Shown here: positions 37,201-45,310 of the stretch, piece after piece | How positions within the stretch are numbered: the first letter of the stretch is position 1 | Layout: every line of letters starts with the position of its first letter | Assembly (NCBI GenBank): GCA_947503145.1 | Contig: CANNCP010000009.1 | Location: forward strand, 1-64,000 | Origin: an uncultured Roseovarius sp. | GTDB lineage: Bacteria; Pseudomonadota; Alphaproteobacteria; Rhodobacterales; Rhodobacteraceae | DNA length: 64,000 bases | Direction of reading: 5' to 3' | Notes under the pieces: model-generated | Seen by the model: the letters and a program-made list of their open reading frames with translations, nothing else | Databases searched by the model: none | What the model was told of the DNA's origin: nothing | Position numbers and translations under genes: made by a program

Positions 37201-37249
37201 AAAGCGTTCCGCGAAAAAACCTGAATCACAGCTTTTCGCGGAACGCTTT
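37201..37249. repeat. Dispersed imperfect palindrome (copy 3, best formed)
   Basis: AAAGCGTTCCGCGAAAAA and CTTTTCGCGGAACGCTTT are near-perfect inverted arms around the CCTGAATCACAG centre. This is the clearest copy and defines the family for the window. Confidence 0.85.
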
Positions 37250-37659
37250 GGTTTTACAACCGGCGACGCTTGGCCGCATCGAAAACATTCCGCCAGTCGA
37301 GGCGGGAGGGAATTACCATGCGCCGCGCGACATGATCGCGTGAAATGAAGCCAAAGTCTGTTGAATGTCACTTGGAATTGACCCGGTCGGGAGGACCATG
37401 TCGGCCTCGATCCTGTCCATGTCCTTGGGCAAGCGCACCATCGGCACGCTGTTCCCGCATCCAAGCGTCCATGCACGGTCAGGAGGGGTGATACGGTGGT
37501 CTGGGTTCTCTCTTGACAGCGCCGGGCGCCGCCAATTACCATTTGTATACTAACAAGGCCCAGTGATGGAGACTTGGGCGTGCCGCCTTGTTTTTTGCCA
37601 CCGAGCCATATGGGCGCGGTGCTGGCCACCGTGGCGCAGCAGAAAAGGACGACGCTGCC
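37250..37659. other. Non-coding stretch before the 6-hydroxynicotinate reductase-like operon
   Basis: About 400 bases without a gene I can support. Open frames on both strands are short and show no recognisable domain. Toward the end are TTGACA (37513-37518) without a good -10 partner and TTTGTATACTAAC (37542-37554), whose GTATAC centre resembles FCD-type regulator sites. These may belong to the promoter of the downstream operon. A ribosome site, AAAGGA, lies at about 37643. Confidence 0.4.
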
Positions 37660-39168
37660 ATGACGACACCTCCGAAAGTGCAGACCGAAAAGATCCGCTG
37701 TGACGCCTGTCCGGTTTTATGCTTTATCGCCGAGGGCCGTTCGGGCGCGTGTGATCGCTATGCCAACCATGACGGCGAGCTGGTGCGGCTCGATCCGCTG
37801 ACCGTGGTCGAGCAGACCCTTGGGGCCGACGGTCGGCTGGTGCCATTCCTTGATCACGGCGGCGGCGAGGAATGGAACGGCGACCTGTTGCAATCGACCC
37901 GCAACTTTGTGACCGCGGTCGGAGCGGGCACCACCTATCCCGATTACAAGCCGGCCCCCTTTATCGTCAGTCAGCCGGTCGGGGACGCCGACATGGTCAC
38001 CGTCGTGACCGAGGGTATCTTCAGCTATTGCGGCGTCAAGGTGAAGCTCGATACCGACCGCCACATCGGCGAGGAGCGCGCCATCGTGCGCGTCGACGCC
38101 GAGCCGATCGGTCATGTGATGACCAGCGAATATGGCTCGCGCATGCTATCGCTCGGGGGGGTCGAGCATCTGACCGGCGGCACGAAAAAGGAAGGCCGCG
38201 TCACCTGCGCCGCGCTTTTGGCGCTGTGCAACCGCGAGGCGGTGGAACTGCAGGTTGACGGCGGCGCAACCGTCATCGTCGAGGCGGGCAAGGCACCGAT
38301 CATCAATGGCAACGCCGAAAGGCTGATGCGCGTCGGCTGCGGATCGGCCGCCATCGGCATGTTCGCCACGCAATGGGCGCCGCATGTTGATGAGGTGGTG
38401 GTGGTGGACGACCACATCACAGGCGTACTCACCGAGCATCAATCGGGCAAGCTGCTGGGCATTGCACCCTCGGGGATCAAGCTCAACGGTCATCGTTCGA
38501 CGCCGGGGCGCTATTTCCGGGTGGCGGGTCCCGGCATCGGATGGGGTGGCACGGACATTGAGGATCCGCTGACCATCCTTGGCCCGTTCAAACCCAAGGT
38601 GGCCTGGCCCGGCCTGCGGCTGTTGATGGTATCGACCACCGGCGAGCAGTGGGCCTATTTCGAGCTGGACGCAGAGCTGAACCCGGTGTCGGCGACAATC
38701 CCGGAGGCGCTGAAGGCCACGGTCGAGCGGCTGGCCGAGAATTGTGAACCGGCGATGTGTTCGGTGCTGTTCATGGCCGGGGCCGGAGGCTCGCTGCGCG
38801 CCGGGGTCACGGAAAATCCGGTACGTTTGACCCGTTCTGTCAGGGAATCGCTGACCTATGTCTCTTGCGGTGGCGCTGAGGCCTATGTCTGGCCGGGGGG
38901 CGGCATCACCGTCATGGTGGACGTGCTGGAGATGCCGACCAATTCCTTCGGCTATGTGCCGACGCCGGCGCTGGTGGCGCCGATCGAGTTCACGCTGCGG
39001 CGCGACGATTACGAACGACTCGGCGGACATGTGAAACAGATTCGTCCGATTGACGAGGTGCTGGCGGCAAGTCCCGGCGCGCGGCGGGTGGGGCAGGCGC
39101 AGAGCCAGCCCTGGCCGACCGATAATCGCCACTTCCGCTGGTCCGACAAGGGCGGGACCGGGGAATGA
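37660..39168 (+). CDS. 6-Hydroxynicotinate reductase-like Fe-S protein
   Basis: The 502 aa protein resembles proteins annotated as 6-hydroxynicotinate reductase, the enzyme that reduces 6-hydroxynicotinate in anaerobic nicotinate fermentation by Eubacterium barkeri. It begins with a cysteine cluster C14-x2-C17-x3-C21-x9-C31 (CDACPVLCFIAEGRSGACDR), likely to bind a [4Fe-4S] cluster. Gly-rich segments (GNAERLMRVGCGSAAIGMF and RVAGPGIGWGG) follow. In an aerobic roseobacter the true substrate is doubtful. It is followed by coupled UPF0280 and PF06684 genes, so it probably acts with them on a cyclic amide or N-heterocycle. ATG 37660 is preferred to 37588 because of the AAGGA site upstream. Confidence 0.7.
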   Translation: MTTPPKVQTEKIRCDACPVLCFIAEGRSGACDRYANHDGELVRLDPLTVVEQTLGADGRLVPFLDHGGGEEWNGDLLQSTRNFVTAVGAGTTYPDYKPAPFIVSQPVGDADMVTVVTEGIFSYCGVKVKLDTDRHIGEERAIVRVDAEPIGHVMTSEYGSRMLSLGGVEHLTGGTKKEGRVTCAALLALCNREAVELQVDGGATVIVEAGKAPIINGNAERLMRVGCGSAAIGMFATQWAPHVDEVVVVDDHITGVLTEHQSGKLLGIAPSGIKLNGHRSTPGRYFRVAGPGIGWGGTDIEDPLTILGPFKPKVAWPGLRLLMVSTTGEQWAYFELDAELNPVSATIPEALKATVERLAENCEPAMCSVLFMAGAGGSLRAGVTENPVRLTRSVRESLTYVSCGGAEAYVWPGGGITVMVDVLEMPTNSFGYVPTPALVAPIEFTLRRDDYERLGGHVKQIRPIDEVLAASPGARRVGQAQSQPWPTDNRHFRWSDKGGTGE

Positions 39169-40049
39169 GCGGCCCCTCGGCCATGATGCTGCCTGACGGG
39201 CGGCGGCTGCATCTGCAATACGGGCCGATTGATCTGGTGATCGGTGCCGAAGGTGCCCCCGAGTTCGTGGCGCTGGCCTACCGCGCTGCCGCCGCGCGCT
39301 TTGGTGACATACTGCCCGAACTGGTAAAAGAACTGACGCAGCTACGCCAACCCGCCTGCGCCGTGCGGCGCTTTCGCGGGTCCGTGGCCGCGCGCATGGC
39401 TGCGGCGGTGATGCCGCATGCCGGGGGGCGCTTTGTCACGCCTATGGCCGCCGTCGCGGGTGCCGTCGCCGATGAGATGCTTTGCGTGATGACCGGGGCG
39501 GGGCCGCTTTTGCGCGCGCATGTCAACAATGGCGGCGACATTGCGCTGCATTTGGCGCCGGGAACGACCTATGCTGCACGTATCGCGGCGCTGGACAATG
39601 CGGCGCTGGGTGACGTGAGCATTGCGGCCGAGCAGGGTATCGGCGGTATCGCCACCTCGGGCCGGGGCGGGCGTAGCCTGTCGCTGGGTATCGCTGACTC
39701 GGTCACGGTGCTGGCGGCCAGTGCCGCAAGCGCCGATGCGGCGGCGACGCTGATCGCCAATGCCGTCGATCTGCCCGGCCATCCGGCGATTTTGCGCGCG
39801 CCCGCCGATACGCTCGATCCCGATAGCGACCTCGGCGCGCTGGCTGTCGTCACCGATTGCGCGCGGCTGGGTACGCAGGAAGTATGCGCTGCGCTCGACG
39901 CCGGCCTGCGAGAGGCCGAAAGGATGCTCGGTGCCGGCCTGATCCACGCGGCGGCACTGTTCCTGCAAGGCAGCAGCCGCACCCTGGGCACATTGGCCGG
40001 GGCCAATGAGATTGCCCTCACATCCAACAAGGAGCCTGCCCATGTCTGA
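39165..40049 (+). CDS. UPF0280 family protein (ApbE-like fold)
   Basis: The 294 aa protein matches UPF0280, related to the FMN-transferase ApbE. ApbE-like features are HVNNGGDIAL around residues 125-134 and a C-terminal GIATSGRGGRSLSLGIADS followed by VTVLAASAASADAAATLIAN. ApbE uses such residues to bind FAD and Mg and to attach FMN to partner proteins; whether UPF0280 does this is unknown. The ATGA overlap with the reductase-like gene suggests that protein is its partner, for example for flavin insertion. It overlaps the next gene by eight bases. Confidence 0.8.
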   Translation: MSGPSAMMLPDGRRLHLQYGPIDLVIGAEGAPEFVALAYRAAAARFGDILPELVKELTQLRQPACAVRRFRGSVAARMAAAVMPHAGGRFVTPMAAVAGAVADEMLCVMTGAGPLLRAHVNNGGDIALHLAPGTTYAARIAALDNAALGDVSIAAEQGIGGIATSGRGGRSLSLGIADSVTVLAASAASADAAATLIANAVDLPGHPAILRAPADTLDPDSDLGALAVVTDCARLGTQEVCAALDAGLREAERMLGAGLIHAAALFLQGSSRTLGTLAGANEIALTSNKEPAHV

Positions 40050-40626
40050 ACCTGTCATCCGCAAGATCGTCACGGTGATCGAGGAAATCCAGCACGAAGG
40101 CGGCCCGCGCGCCAGCACGCCGCTGCAGCGAGGCGCCATCCTCGCGGTGATCGAAAACCCCTTTGCGGGGCGTTACGAGCCCGAAATCAGCGGCTTCATG
40201 GAGGATCTCAAGCCGCTCGGCCTTGAGATGGCCGAGAGGTTGCTGGCCGCCATGGGCAACGATGCCGCCGCCATCGAGGGTTATGGCAAGGGCTCGATCG
40301 TGGGGCAGGCGGGCGAGGTGGAGCATGGCGCGCTTTGGCATGTGCCGGGTGGCTATGCCATGCGAGAGGCGCTGGGCGGGGCCAAGGCGATCGTGCCCTC
40401 GGCCAAGAAGGTCGGCGCCACCGGCTGCCGACTGGATGTGCCGATCACCCATGTCGATGCTTCCTACGTGCGCAGCCATTTCGATGCGATGGAGGTGGGC
40501 GTGCCCGATGCGCCGCGCGCCGATGAACTGGTGTTCGCGCTGGTCATGACCACCGGCCCGCGCATCCATGCCCGGATAGGCGGGCTTGCCGCGGATCAGA
40601 TCACCGGAGAGGACGGATTGAGATGA
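40042..40626 (+). CDS. PF06684 'amino acid synthesis' family protein, copy A
   Basis: A 194 aa protein of PF06684 (formerly DUF1185), whose known structures have a chorismate-mutase-like fold and no proven reaction. Visible family features are KIVTVIEEIQHEGG, ENPFAGRYEPEIS, GYGKGSIVGQAGEVEHGALW and a C-terminal DAPRADELVFALVM. AAGGAG eight bases before ATG 40042 sets the start. It overlaps the UPF0280 gene and, by four bases, its own paralogue downstream. Confidence 0.85.
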   Translation: MSEPVIRKIVTVIEEIQHEGGPRASTPLQRGAILAVIENPFAGRYEPEISGFMEDLKPLGLEMAERLLAAMGNDAAAIEGYGKGSIVGQAGEVEHGALWHVPGGYAMREALGGAKAIVPSAKKVGATGCRLDVPITHVDASYVRSHFDAMEVGVPDAPRADELVFALVMTTGPRIHARIGGLAADQITGEDGLR

Positions 40627-41207
40627 GCGCCGATATCCGCAAGATTTCCGTATCGGTCGAGGAAACCCGCCACGAGGCCGGGCGCGCCATCGCCCCCGCG
40701 ACGCGCAAGGCGGTGGCCGTGGCCGTGATTCGCAACCCCTTTGCCGGGCGCTATCAGGAGGATCTGTCCGAGCTGATCGAGATCGGCGCAGAACTGGGCG
40801 GTCTGCTCGGGCACAAATGTGTCGAGGCGCTCGGCATCGCGGCGGACGCGGCGCAGAGCTATGGCAAGGCCGCGATGGTGGGCGAGGACGGCGAGCTGGA
40901 ACACGCCGCCGCCATCCTGCACCCGAAACTGGGCGCGCCGTTGCGCGTGGCGGTCGACAAGGGTGCGGCACTGGTGCCGTCGTCCAAGAAAATGGGCGGC
41001 CCTGGACAGCCGCTGGATGTGCCGCTAGGCCACAAGGATGCGGCCTATGTGCGCTCGCATTTCGACGCGATCGAGGTCCGGCTGAACGACGCACCGCGGG
41101 CGGGCGAAATCATGGTCGCCGTCGCTGTGACCGACAGTGGCCGCCCCTTGCCGCGCGTCGGCGGACTGACCGTCGTCGAGGCAAAGGGCGAGGACGGGTT
41201 GCGCTGA
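40623..41207 (+). CDS. PF06684 'amino acid synthesis' family protein, copy B
   Basis: A second 194 aa PF06684 protein in tandem. It shares IRKISVSVEETRHEAGRA, IRNPFAGRYQEDLSE, SYGKAAMVGEDGELEHAAA and LNDAPRAGEIMVAVAV with copy A, and both end GEDGLR. The two lengths are equal and the genes are coupled (ATGA), so the products may form a hetero-oligomer. It differs in charge and in the centre (VPSSKKMGGPGQPLDVPL), so the roles may have diverged. Confidence 0.85.
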   Translation: MSADIRKISVSVEETRHEAGRAIAPATRKAVAVAVIRNPFAGRYQEDLSELIEIGAELGGLLGHKCVEALGIAADAAQSYGKAAMVGEDGELEHAAAILHPKLGAPLRVAVDKGAALVPSSKKMGGPGQPLDVPLGHKDAAYVRSHFDAIEVRLNDAPRAGEIMVAVAVTDSGRPLPRVGGLTVVEAKGEDGLR

Positions 41208-41255
41208 CAGTGTGCCCTGTTGGTCTTGCCCGCGCCTGTCCGCGCAGGTCTGACT

Positions 41256-41369
41256 AAAGTGTTCCGCCTTAAGCCTGAGGCACTCAGTCAAGGTGGAATG
41301 CGTGCAACGATCATATGTATCGCTGCGTTCCGCGAAAAGCTGTGAGCCAGGCTTTTCGCGGAACGCTTT
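41256..41369. repeat. Two adjacent palindromes (variant plus copy 4)
   Basis: AAAGTGTTCCGCCTT ... AAGGTGGAATGCG (41256-41302) is a divergent hairpin. It is followed by a typical copy, GCGTTCCGCGAAAAGC ... GCTTTTCGCGGAACGCTTT (41325-41369), with the GTGAGCCAGG centre. They separate the PF06684 genes from the MarR gene. Confidence 0.8.
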
Positions 41370-41390
41370 ACAGATCAGAGGAAACCCATA

Positions 41391-41837
41391 GTGTCACTGC
41401 CCGACCGCCCCCAAGCTGATGAAACCGGCTATCTTCTCGACGATCAGATCGGATATCTGCTGCGACTGGCCAACCAGCGCCACAACCTGATCTTTGTCGA
41501 GTTTCTAAAGGACGAGGGGCTGACGCCGACGCAGTTTTCCACCCTCCTGCGTCTGGCCGAGGCCGGCCCTTGTTCGCAGAACCTGCTGGGGCGACTGATC
41601 GCGGTCGATGTGGCAACGATCAAGGGCGTGGTCGAGCGGCTGGCGGCCAAGGATCTGGTGACGCTCTCGGCTGACCCGGATGATCGGCGGCGCACCCAGA
41701 TCGACCTGTCCAGGGCCGCGCGGGCGATGATCCCGCGCCTGCATCGTGCCGGTGCCAGGATCACCGAGCAGACGCTGGCACCGCTTGGCGCGCGCGAGCG
41801 CACGCAATTGCTGCGCCTGATCCGCAAGATCGTCTGA
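41391..41837 (+). CDS. MarR-family transcriptional regulator
   Basis: The 148 aa protein has a winged-helix core (GLTPTQFSTLLRLAEAGPCS, LIAVDVATIKGVVERL, then the wing LVTLSADPDDRRRTQIDLS) flanked by dimerisation helices. GTG 41391 follows AGAGGAAA. MarR proteins usually sense an aromatic or related ligand. It probably controls the reductase-like/UPF0280/PF06684 genes, although the repeats between them could mean separate transcription. It converges on the aldehyde dehydrogenase gene with 24 bases between. Confidence 0.9.
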   Translation: MSLPDRPQADETGYLLDDQIGYLLRLANQRHNLIFVEFLKDEGLTPTQFSTLLRLAEAGPCSQNLLGRLIAVDVATIKGVVERLAAKDLVTLSADPDDRRRTQIDLSRAARAMIPRLHRAGARITEQTLAPLGARERTQLLRLIRKIV

Positions 41838-41861
41838 GCCGGGGCCGCAGCGAAGCCTGAA

Positions 41862-43328
41862 TCAGCGCATCACGAACGGATCGGGGATCGGCTCGTCGCT
41901 TGTGCGCAACCAGACGGTTTTTATCTTTGTGTAATCCAGCGCCGCCTGCATCCCGCCTTCTCGTCCATGACCGCTCAGACTATGGCCGCCGAACGGGGCA
42001 ATGGGGCTGACGGCGCGATATGTGTTCACCCAGACGATACCAGAACGCAGACCACGGATCATCCGGTGCGCGCGGGTCAGGTCCTTGGTAAAGACGCCGG
42101 CGGCCAGACCGAACGCGGTATCATTGGCGATTTGCAGCGCCTCTTGTTCGGTGTCAAAGCCAAGAACCGACAGAACCGGGCCAAAGACCTCATGTGTCAG
42201 GCAGGGCGCGCCCGGCGCGTTCGAACAATCAATGATCGTGGGCGGAAAGTAATTACCCTCGCGCGCCATTGGTCGGCCACCGGTGATGAGTGTGGCGCCT
42301 GCTGCCTCGGACCGTTCGATCAGATCGACGGCAGTTTCCACCTGCCCCATCGTGCAGAGCGGCCCGACCTCAGTCGCCGTATCATCGGGTGCACCGATGA
42401 TCACTGCCTCGGCTTTGTCCTTGAGCCGCGCCAGAAATGCATCCTTGATCCCGTTCGAGATAACCAGCCGCGATCCGGCGACACAGCTTTGCCCGGTGGC
42501 CGCGAAAATACCCGACACCTGCGCGTTTACCGCGCTTTCGATATCGGCGTCGTCAAACACGATGAACGGAGATTTCCCGCCCAGTTCCAGCGACGTCGAC
42601 GCAAGGTTTTCTGCCGAATTGCGGACGATGTGGCGCGCCGTTTCAGGCCCGCCGGTGAACGCGATATGATCTACCTTTGGGTGTCTGGTCAGAACTGCGC
42701 CGCATTGCGGGCCAAAGCCGGTGATCACGTTCAGCACGCCGGGCGGGAACCCAGCCTGATCAAAGATGCGGGCAAATTCCAGCATCGGCGCCGGCCCCTC
42801 TTCGGACGCCTTCAACACCATTGTGCAGCCCGCCGCCAGTGCCGGGCCGATCTTGACGGCGGACAGGAACAGCTGCGAGTTCCATGGAACGATGGCCGCG
42901 ACGACGCCGATAGGCTCGCGGCGCAGCCAGACTTCCATGTCGGGTTTGTCGATCGGCAGATGCGCCCCTTCGATCTTGTCGGCCAAGCCGGCATAGTAGC
43001 GGTAATACTCGGCCACATAGGCAATCTGCGCTGTGGTTTCTCGGATGATCTTGCCAGTATCGCGCGTCTCCAGAATGGCCAGAGACTGTGCGTTTTCGGC
43101 TATCAGGTCCGCCAGTCGCAGCAGCAGTTTGCCGCGCGCAGAGGCTGTCATTCCCGCCCAGGCGGGCGCGTGAAACGCAGCCTGTGCCGCGTCGATAGCC
43201 GCGTTGACGTCATCGGTTCGGGCCTCGGGCATCATGGCCCAGACCCGACCCGTTGCGGGATCGCGGCTCTCGAATTGGGCGGAGCCGTTTGAGAACACGC
43301 CGCCGATATACTGCTGGAACTGCTGCAT
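41862..43328 (-). CDS. Aldehyde dehydrogenase (TgnC-like candidate)
   Basis: The 488 aa NAD(P)-dependent dehydrogenase has the catalytic Glu248 in LELGGKSP and Cys282 in GQSCVAGSR, with the cofactor segment GVVAAIVPWN near 141-150 and FTGGPETARHIV. In the trigonelline pathway an aldehyde dehydrogenase (TgnC) oxidises the lactol/aldehyde made by ring opening; its place as last gene of an LLM/flavin-reductase/hydrolase operon suggests that role. The gap to the LLM gene is 10 bases. General ALDH specificity cannot be read by eye. Confidence 0.88.
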   Translation of the reverse strand: MQQFQQYIGGVFSNGSAQFESRDPATGRVWAMMPEARTDDVNAAIDAAQAAFHAPAWAGMTASARGKLLLRLADLIAENAQSLAILETRDTGKIIRETTAQIAYVAEYYRYYAGLADKIEGAHLPIDKPDMEVWLRREPIGVVAAIVPWNSQLFLSAVKIGPALAAGCTMVLKASEEGPAPMLEFARIFDQAGFPPGVLNVITGFGPQCGAVLTRHPKVDHIAFTGGPETARHIVRNSAENLASTSLELGGKSPFIVFDDADIESAVNAQVSGIFAATGQSCVAGSRLVISNGIKDAFLARLKDKAEAVIIGAPDDTATEVGPLCTMGQVETAVDLIERSEAAGATLITGGRPMAREGNYFPPTIIDCSNAPGAPCLTHEVFGPVLSVLGFDTEQEALQIANDTAFGLAAGVFTKDLTRAHRMIRGLRSGIVWVNTYRAVSPIAPFGGHSLSGHGREGGMQAALDYTKIKTVWLRTSDEPIPDPFVMR

Positions 43329-43338
43329 GATCTATCCT

Positions 43339-44376
43339 TCAGGCAAACGCTGGCATGACGTCTTTGATGAACCGCTCCAGCGAGGCCTTCTTGCGCTCAA
43401 AGCTCATGCCGCTGTCGATCCAGAATGAGTATTCATCATAGCCCATGTCAGCATAAGCCCTGATCCGGTCAATTGCATCGCCCGGTGTGGCGATGACGTT
43501 GTCGCGCAGCATCGCTTCGGCGGAATAGAACGGATGGTTTGCGATCTCGTCGTCACTCAGCCGTTCGATCAATCCCTGCGAGACGGGGCGTTCGTTTTTG
43601 AACCACGCGCCGAAATAGCAGTAGAAGCGGTTTATTTCCTCTGCCGCCTGCCGGGCATCGTCCGCATCAGCCGCGATATAAGTGTGATTGAGCAGCATGA
43701 TCTCGGGGCGAGACACCTCGGGGAATTTTGCGCAGGCGGCGTTGAACGTATCCATCAGCTTGGAGATCTCGGCGTCGCCCTGCCAGAGTGGCGTCACCTG
43801 CAAATGGCAGCCATTCGAGACCGCGAACTCAAAGCTGTTGGAATCCCGCGCGGCGACCCAGATCGGCGGTCCGTCCCTTTGGACAGGCTTCGGGGACGAA
43901 GTCGTGGCGGGGAAGGAATGATAGGTGCCCTCTTGGGCATAATCACCTTTCCACAGGCCTTGCAGCGCGGGCACCACCTCGCGCATGCGTTGACCGGCAT
44001 CCCAGGCGTCCATGCCCGGCATCATGCGCTCATATTCATAGCTATAGGCACCGCGCGCGATGCCGAGGTCGAGGCGTCCATCGACAATCATGTCTGTCAT
44101 CGCAGCCTCACCCGCCAGACGGATAGGGTGCCAGAATGGTGCAACGATCGTACCGGTGCCCAGACGCACGTTTTTCGTCTGCCGGGCGAGGTCGATCAGG
44201 TTCAGGAACGGGTTCGGCGCAATGGTGAAATTCATGCCATGATGCTCGCCGGTCCAGACGGCATGCATCCCGCCTCTGTCGGCGATTTTGGAGAGCGCGA
44301 TAAAGTCGTCGTAGAGCTGTTTTTGATCCTGATCGGCGGATGTGCGTTCCATATGGACGAAAAGTGAAAACCGCAT
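43339..44376 (-). CDS. LLM-class flavin-dependent monooxygenase (TgnB-like candidate)
   Basis: A 345 aa luciferase-like (TIM-barrel) oxygenase: MRFSLFVHMERTSADQ, HAVWTGEHHG around residue 40-49, NVRLGTGTIVAPFWHPIRLAGE and DGRLDLGIARGAYSYEYER. Such enzymes use reduced FMN from a partner reductase, which is encoded by the adjacent upstream gene. The ADP1 trigonelline oxygenase TgnB is of this class and opens the pyridine ring between C5 and C6. AAGGGAG upstream fixes the start at 44376; the frame is open to 44463. Confidence 0.87.
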   Translation of the reverse strand: MRFSLFVHMERTSADQDQKQLYDDFIALSKIADRGGMHAVWTGEHHGMNFTIAPNPFLNLIDLARQTKNVRLGTGTIVAPFWHPIRLAGEAAMTDMIVDGRLDLGIARGAYSYEYERMMPGMDAWDAGQRMREVVPALQGLWKGDYAQEGTYHSFPATTSSPKPVQRDGPPIWVAARDSNSFEFAVSNGCHLQVTPLWQGDAEISKLMDTFNAACAKFPEVSRPEIMLLNHTYIAADADDARQAAEEINRFYCYFGAWFKNERPVSQGLIERLSDDEIANHPFYSAEAMLRDNVIATPGDAIDRIRAYADMGYDEYSFWIDSGMSFERKKASLERFIKDVMPAFA

Positions 44377-44389
44377 GTGATGAGCTCCC

Positions 44390-45310
44390 TTAAGCAACTG
44401 GACGGACTTCGCCGCTTTTGTGATCGCCGTAATAGATGCCGTAATAGATGCCGTAATGCCCAAGCACGGTTTCGGCTGCGAACCGCTTCAGCATGGTCAG
44501 GAGCGTCGGATCGGACACCTTGGCCAGCACCGATTCCGTCAGGGGGAAAAAGGCCCCCTTGCCTGGCGTGCCTCCTGCGTTTTCGCAAAGGAACGAGATG
44601 TGCTGGCGCTTGCGGTCGGCATCCTCGAAAACGGAATAGACAAAACCCGGCTGCGCATGCAGCCCGGTCGAGGCGATGAGGTTCTTGACGGCAGTAGACG
44701 CGCCTTCGTCCTGAACCACACGTTCCGGCAGGGTCAGGCCGCCATTGCCGTCATCCACCAACAGGATATGACCGTCCTTCTCGATCAACGCGGACACGAT
44801 CAGGTTGGCGCTATGCGCCAGGGCGAGCGTGGCCGTCGATGCTGTTACATAAGCCCCACGCGCATAGCCCAGACCGGGCGTCGCGGTGCTGTCGAATGCT
44901 TCGACACGGCCGATGAGGATCACGTGATCGCCGGCCTCGACCATCTTGTGCATGCTGCAATCGAACCAGCCGCAGACGTCGTCCAGGATCGGCGATCCGT
45001 TGGGCCCATCGTGCCAGCCGACACTCGCAAATCGGTCCTCGACCGGGCGTGCAAAGGTGTTGGATGTCTCGATCTGCGTTTCGGACAGGATATTTATGGC
45101 AAAACCGGATGCATTGATCAGCGCGTTATAATTGCGCGAGGAATTCGCCAGACAGACCAGCGCCAATGGCGGGTCCAGCGATACGGATGTGAAGGAGTTT
45201 GCCGTAAAGCCGAGCGGCGCGCCGCCCTGATCATATGCCGTGACGACCGTCACCCCGGTGACAAAAGTGCCAAAGGCATTCCGCAGCTTGCGCGAATCGA
45301 ACGGTGTCAT
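44390..45310 (-). CDS. Flavin reductase with C-terminal Nudix-like domain (TgnA-like candidate)
   Basis: The 306 aa protein starts with a DIM6/RutF-type flavin reductase domain (residues 1-160: FGTFVTGVTVVTA, LGFTANSFTSVSLDPPLALVC, and FAINILS). It goes on into a second domain (about 168-255: SALIEKDGHILLVDDGNGG, then LTLPERVV...) that looks like a Nudix fold but lacks the catalytic REUxEE box. It would supply FMNH2 to the LLM oxygenase next door. Near the C-terminus two and a half copies of a 12-base repeat (44428-44460) encode GIYYGIYYG. Confidence 0.83.
   Translation of the reverse strand: MTPFDSRKLRNAFGTFVTGVTVVTAYDQGGAPLGFTANSFTSVSLDPPLALVCLANSSRNYNALINASGFAINILSETQIETSNTFARPVEDRFASVGWHDGPNGSPILDDVCGWFDCSMHKMVEAGDHVILIGRVEAFDSTATPGLGYARGAYVTASTATLALAHSANLIVSALIEKDGHILLVDDGNGGLTLPERVVQDEGASTAVKNLIASTGLHAQPGFVYSVFEDADRKRQHISFLCENAGGTPGKGAFFPLTESVLAKVSDPTLLTMLKRFAAETVLGHYGIYYGIYYGDHKSGEVRPVA

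Noticed and set aside
37513..37553. Sigma70-type promoter with TTGACA
   Set aside because: No acceptable -10 box occurs at 16-18 bases spacing, so it is not listed as a promoter.
37114..37629. Minus-strand open frame across the gap before the 6-hydroxynicotinate reductase-like gene
   Set aside because: It runs through a palindromic repeat and has random-looking composition.
37660..39168. ApbE-type covalent flavinylation motif (D-x-x-S/T-G-A-T/S) in the reductase-like protein
   Set aside because: Only DGGAT (within VDGGATVIV) comes near; the full motif is not present, so covalent FMN attachment by UPF0280 is not claimed.
41967..43292. 441-codon plus-strand open frame opposite the aldehyde dehydrogenase
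   Set aside because: The minus strand holds both catalytic residues of ALDH; the plus frame shows no domain and no ribosome site.
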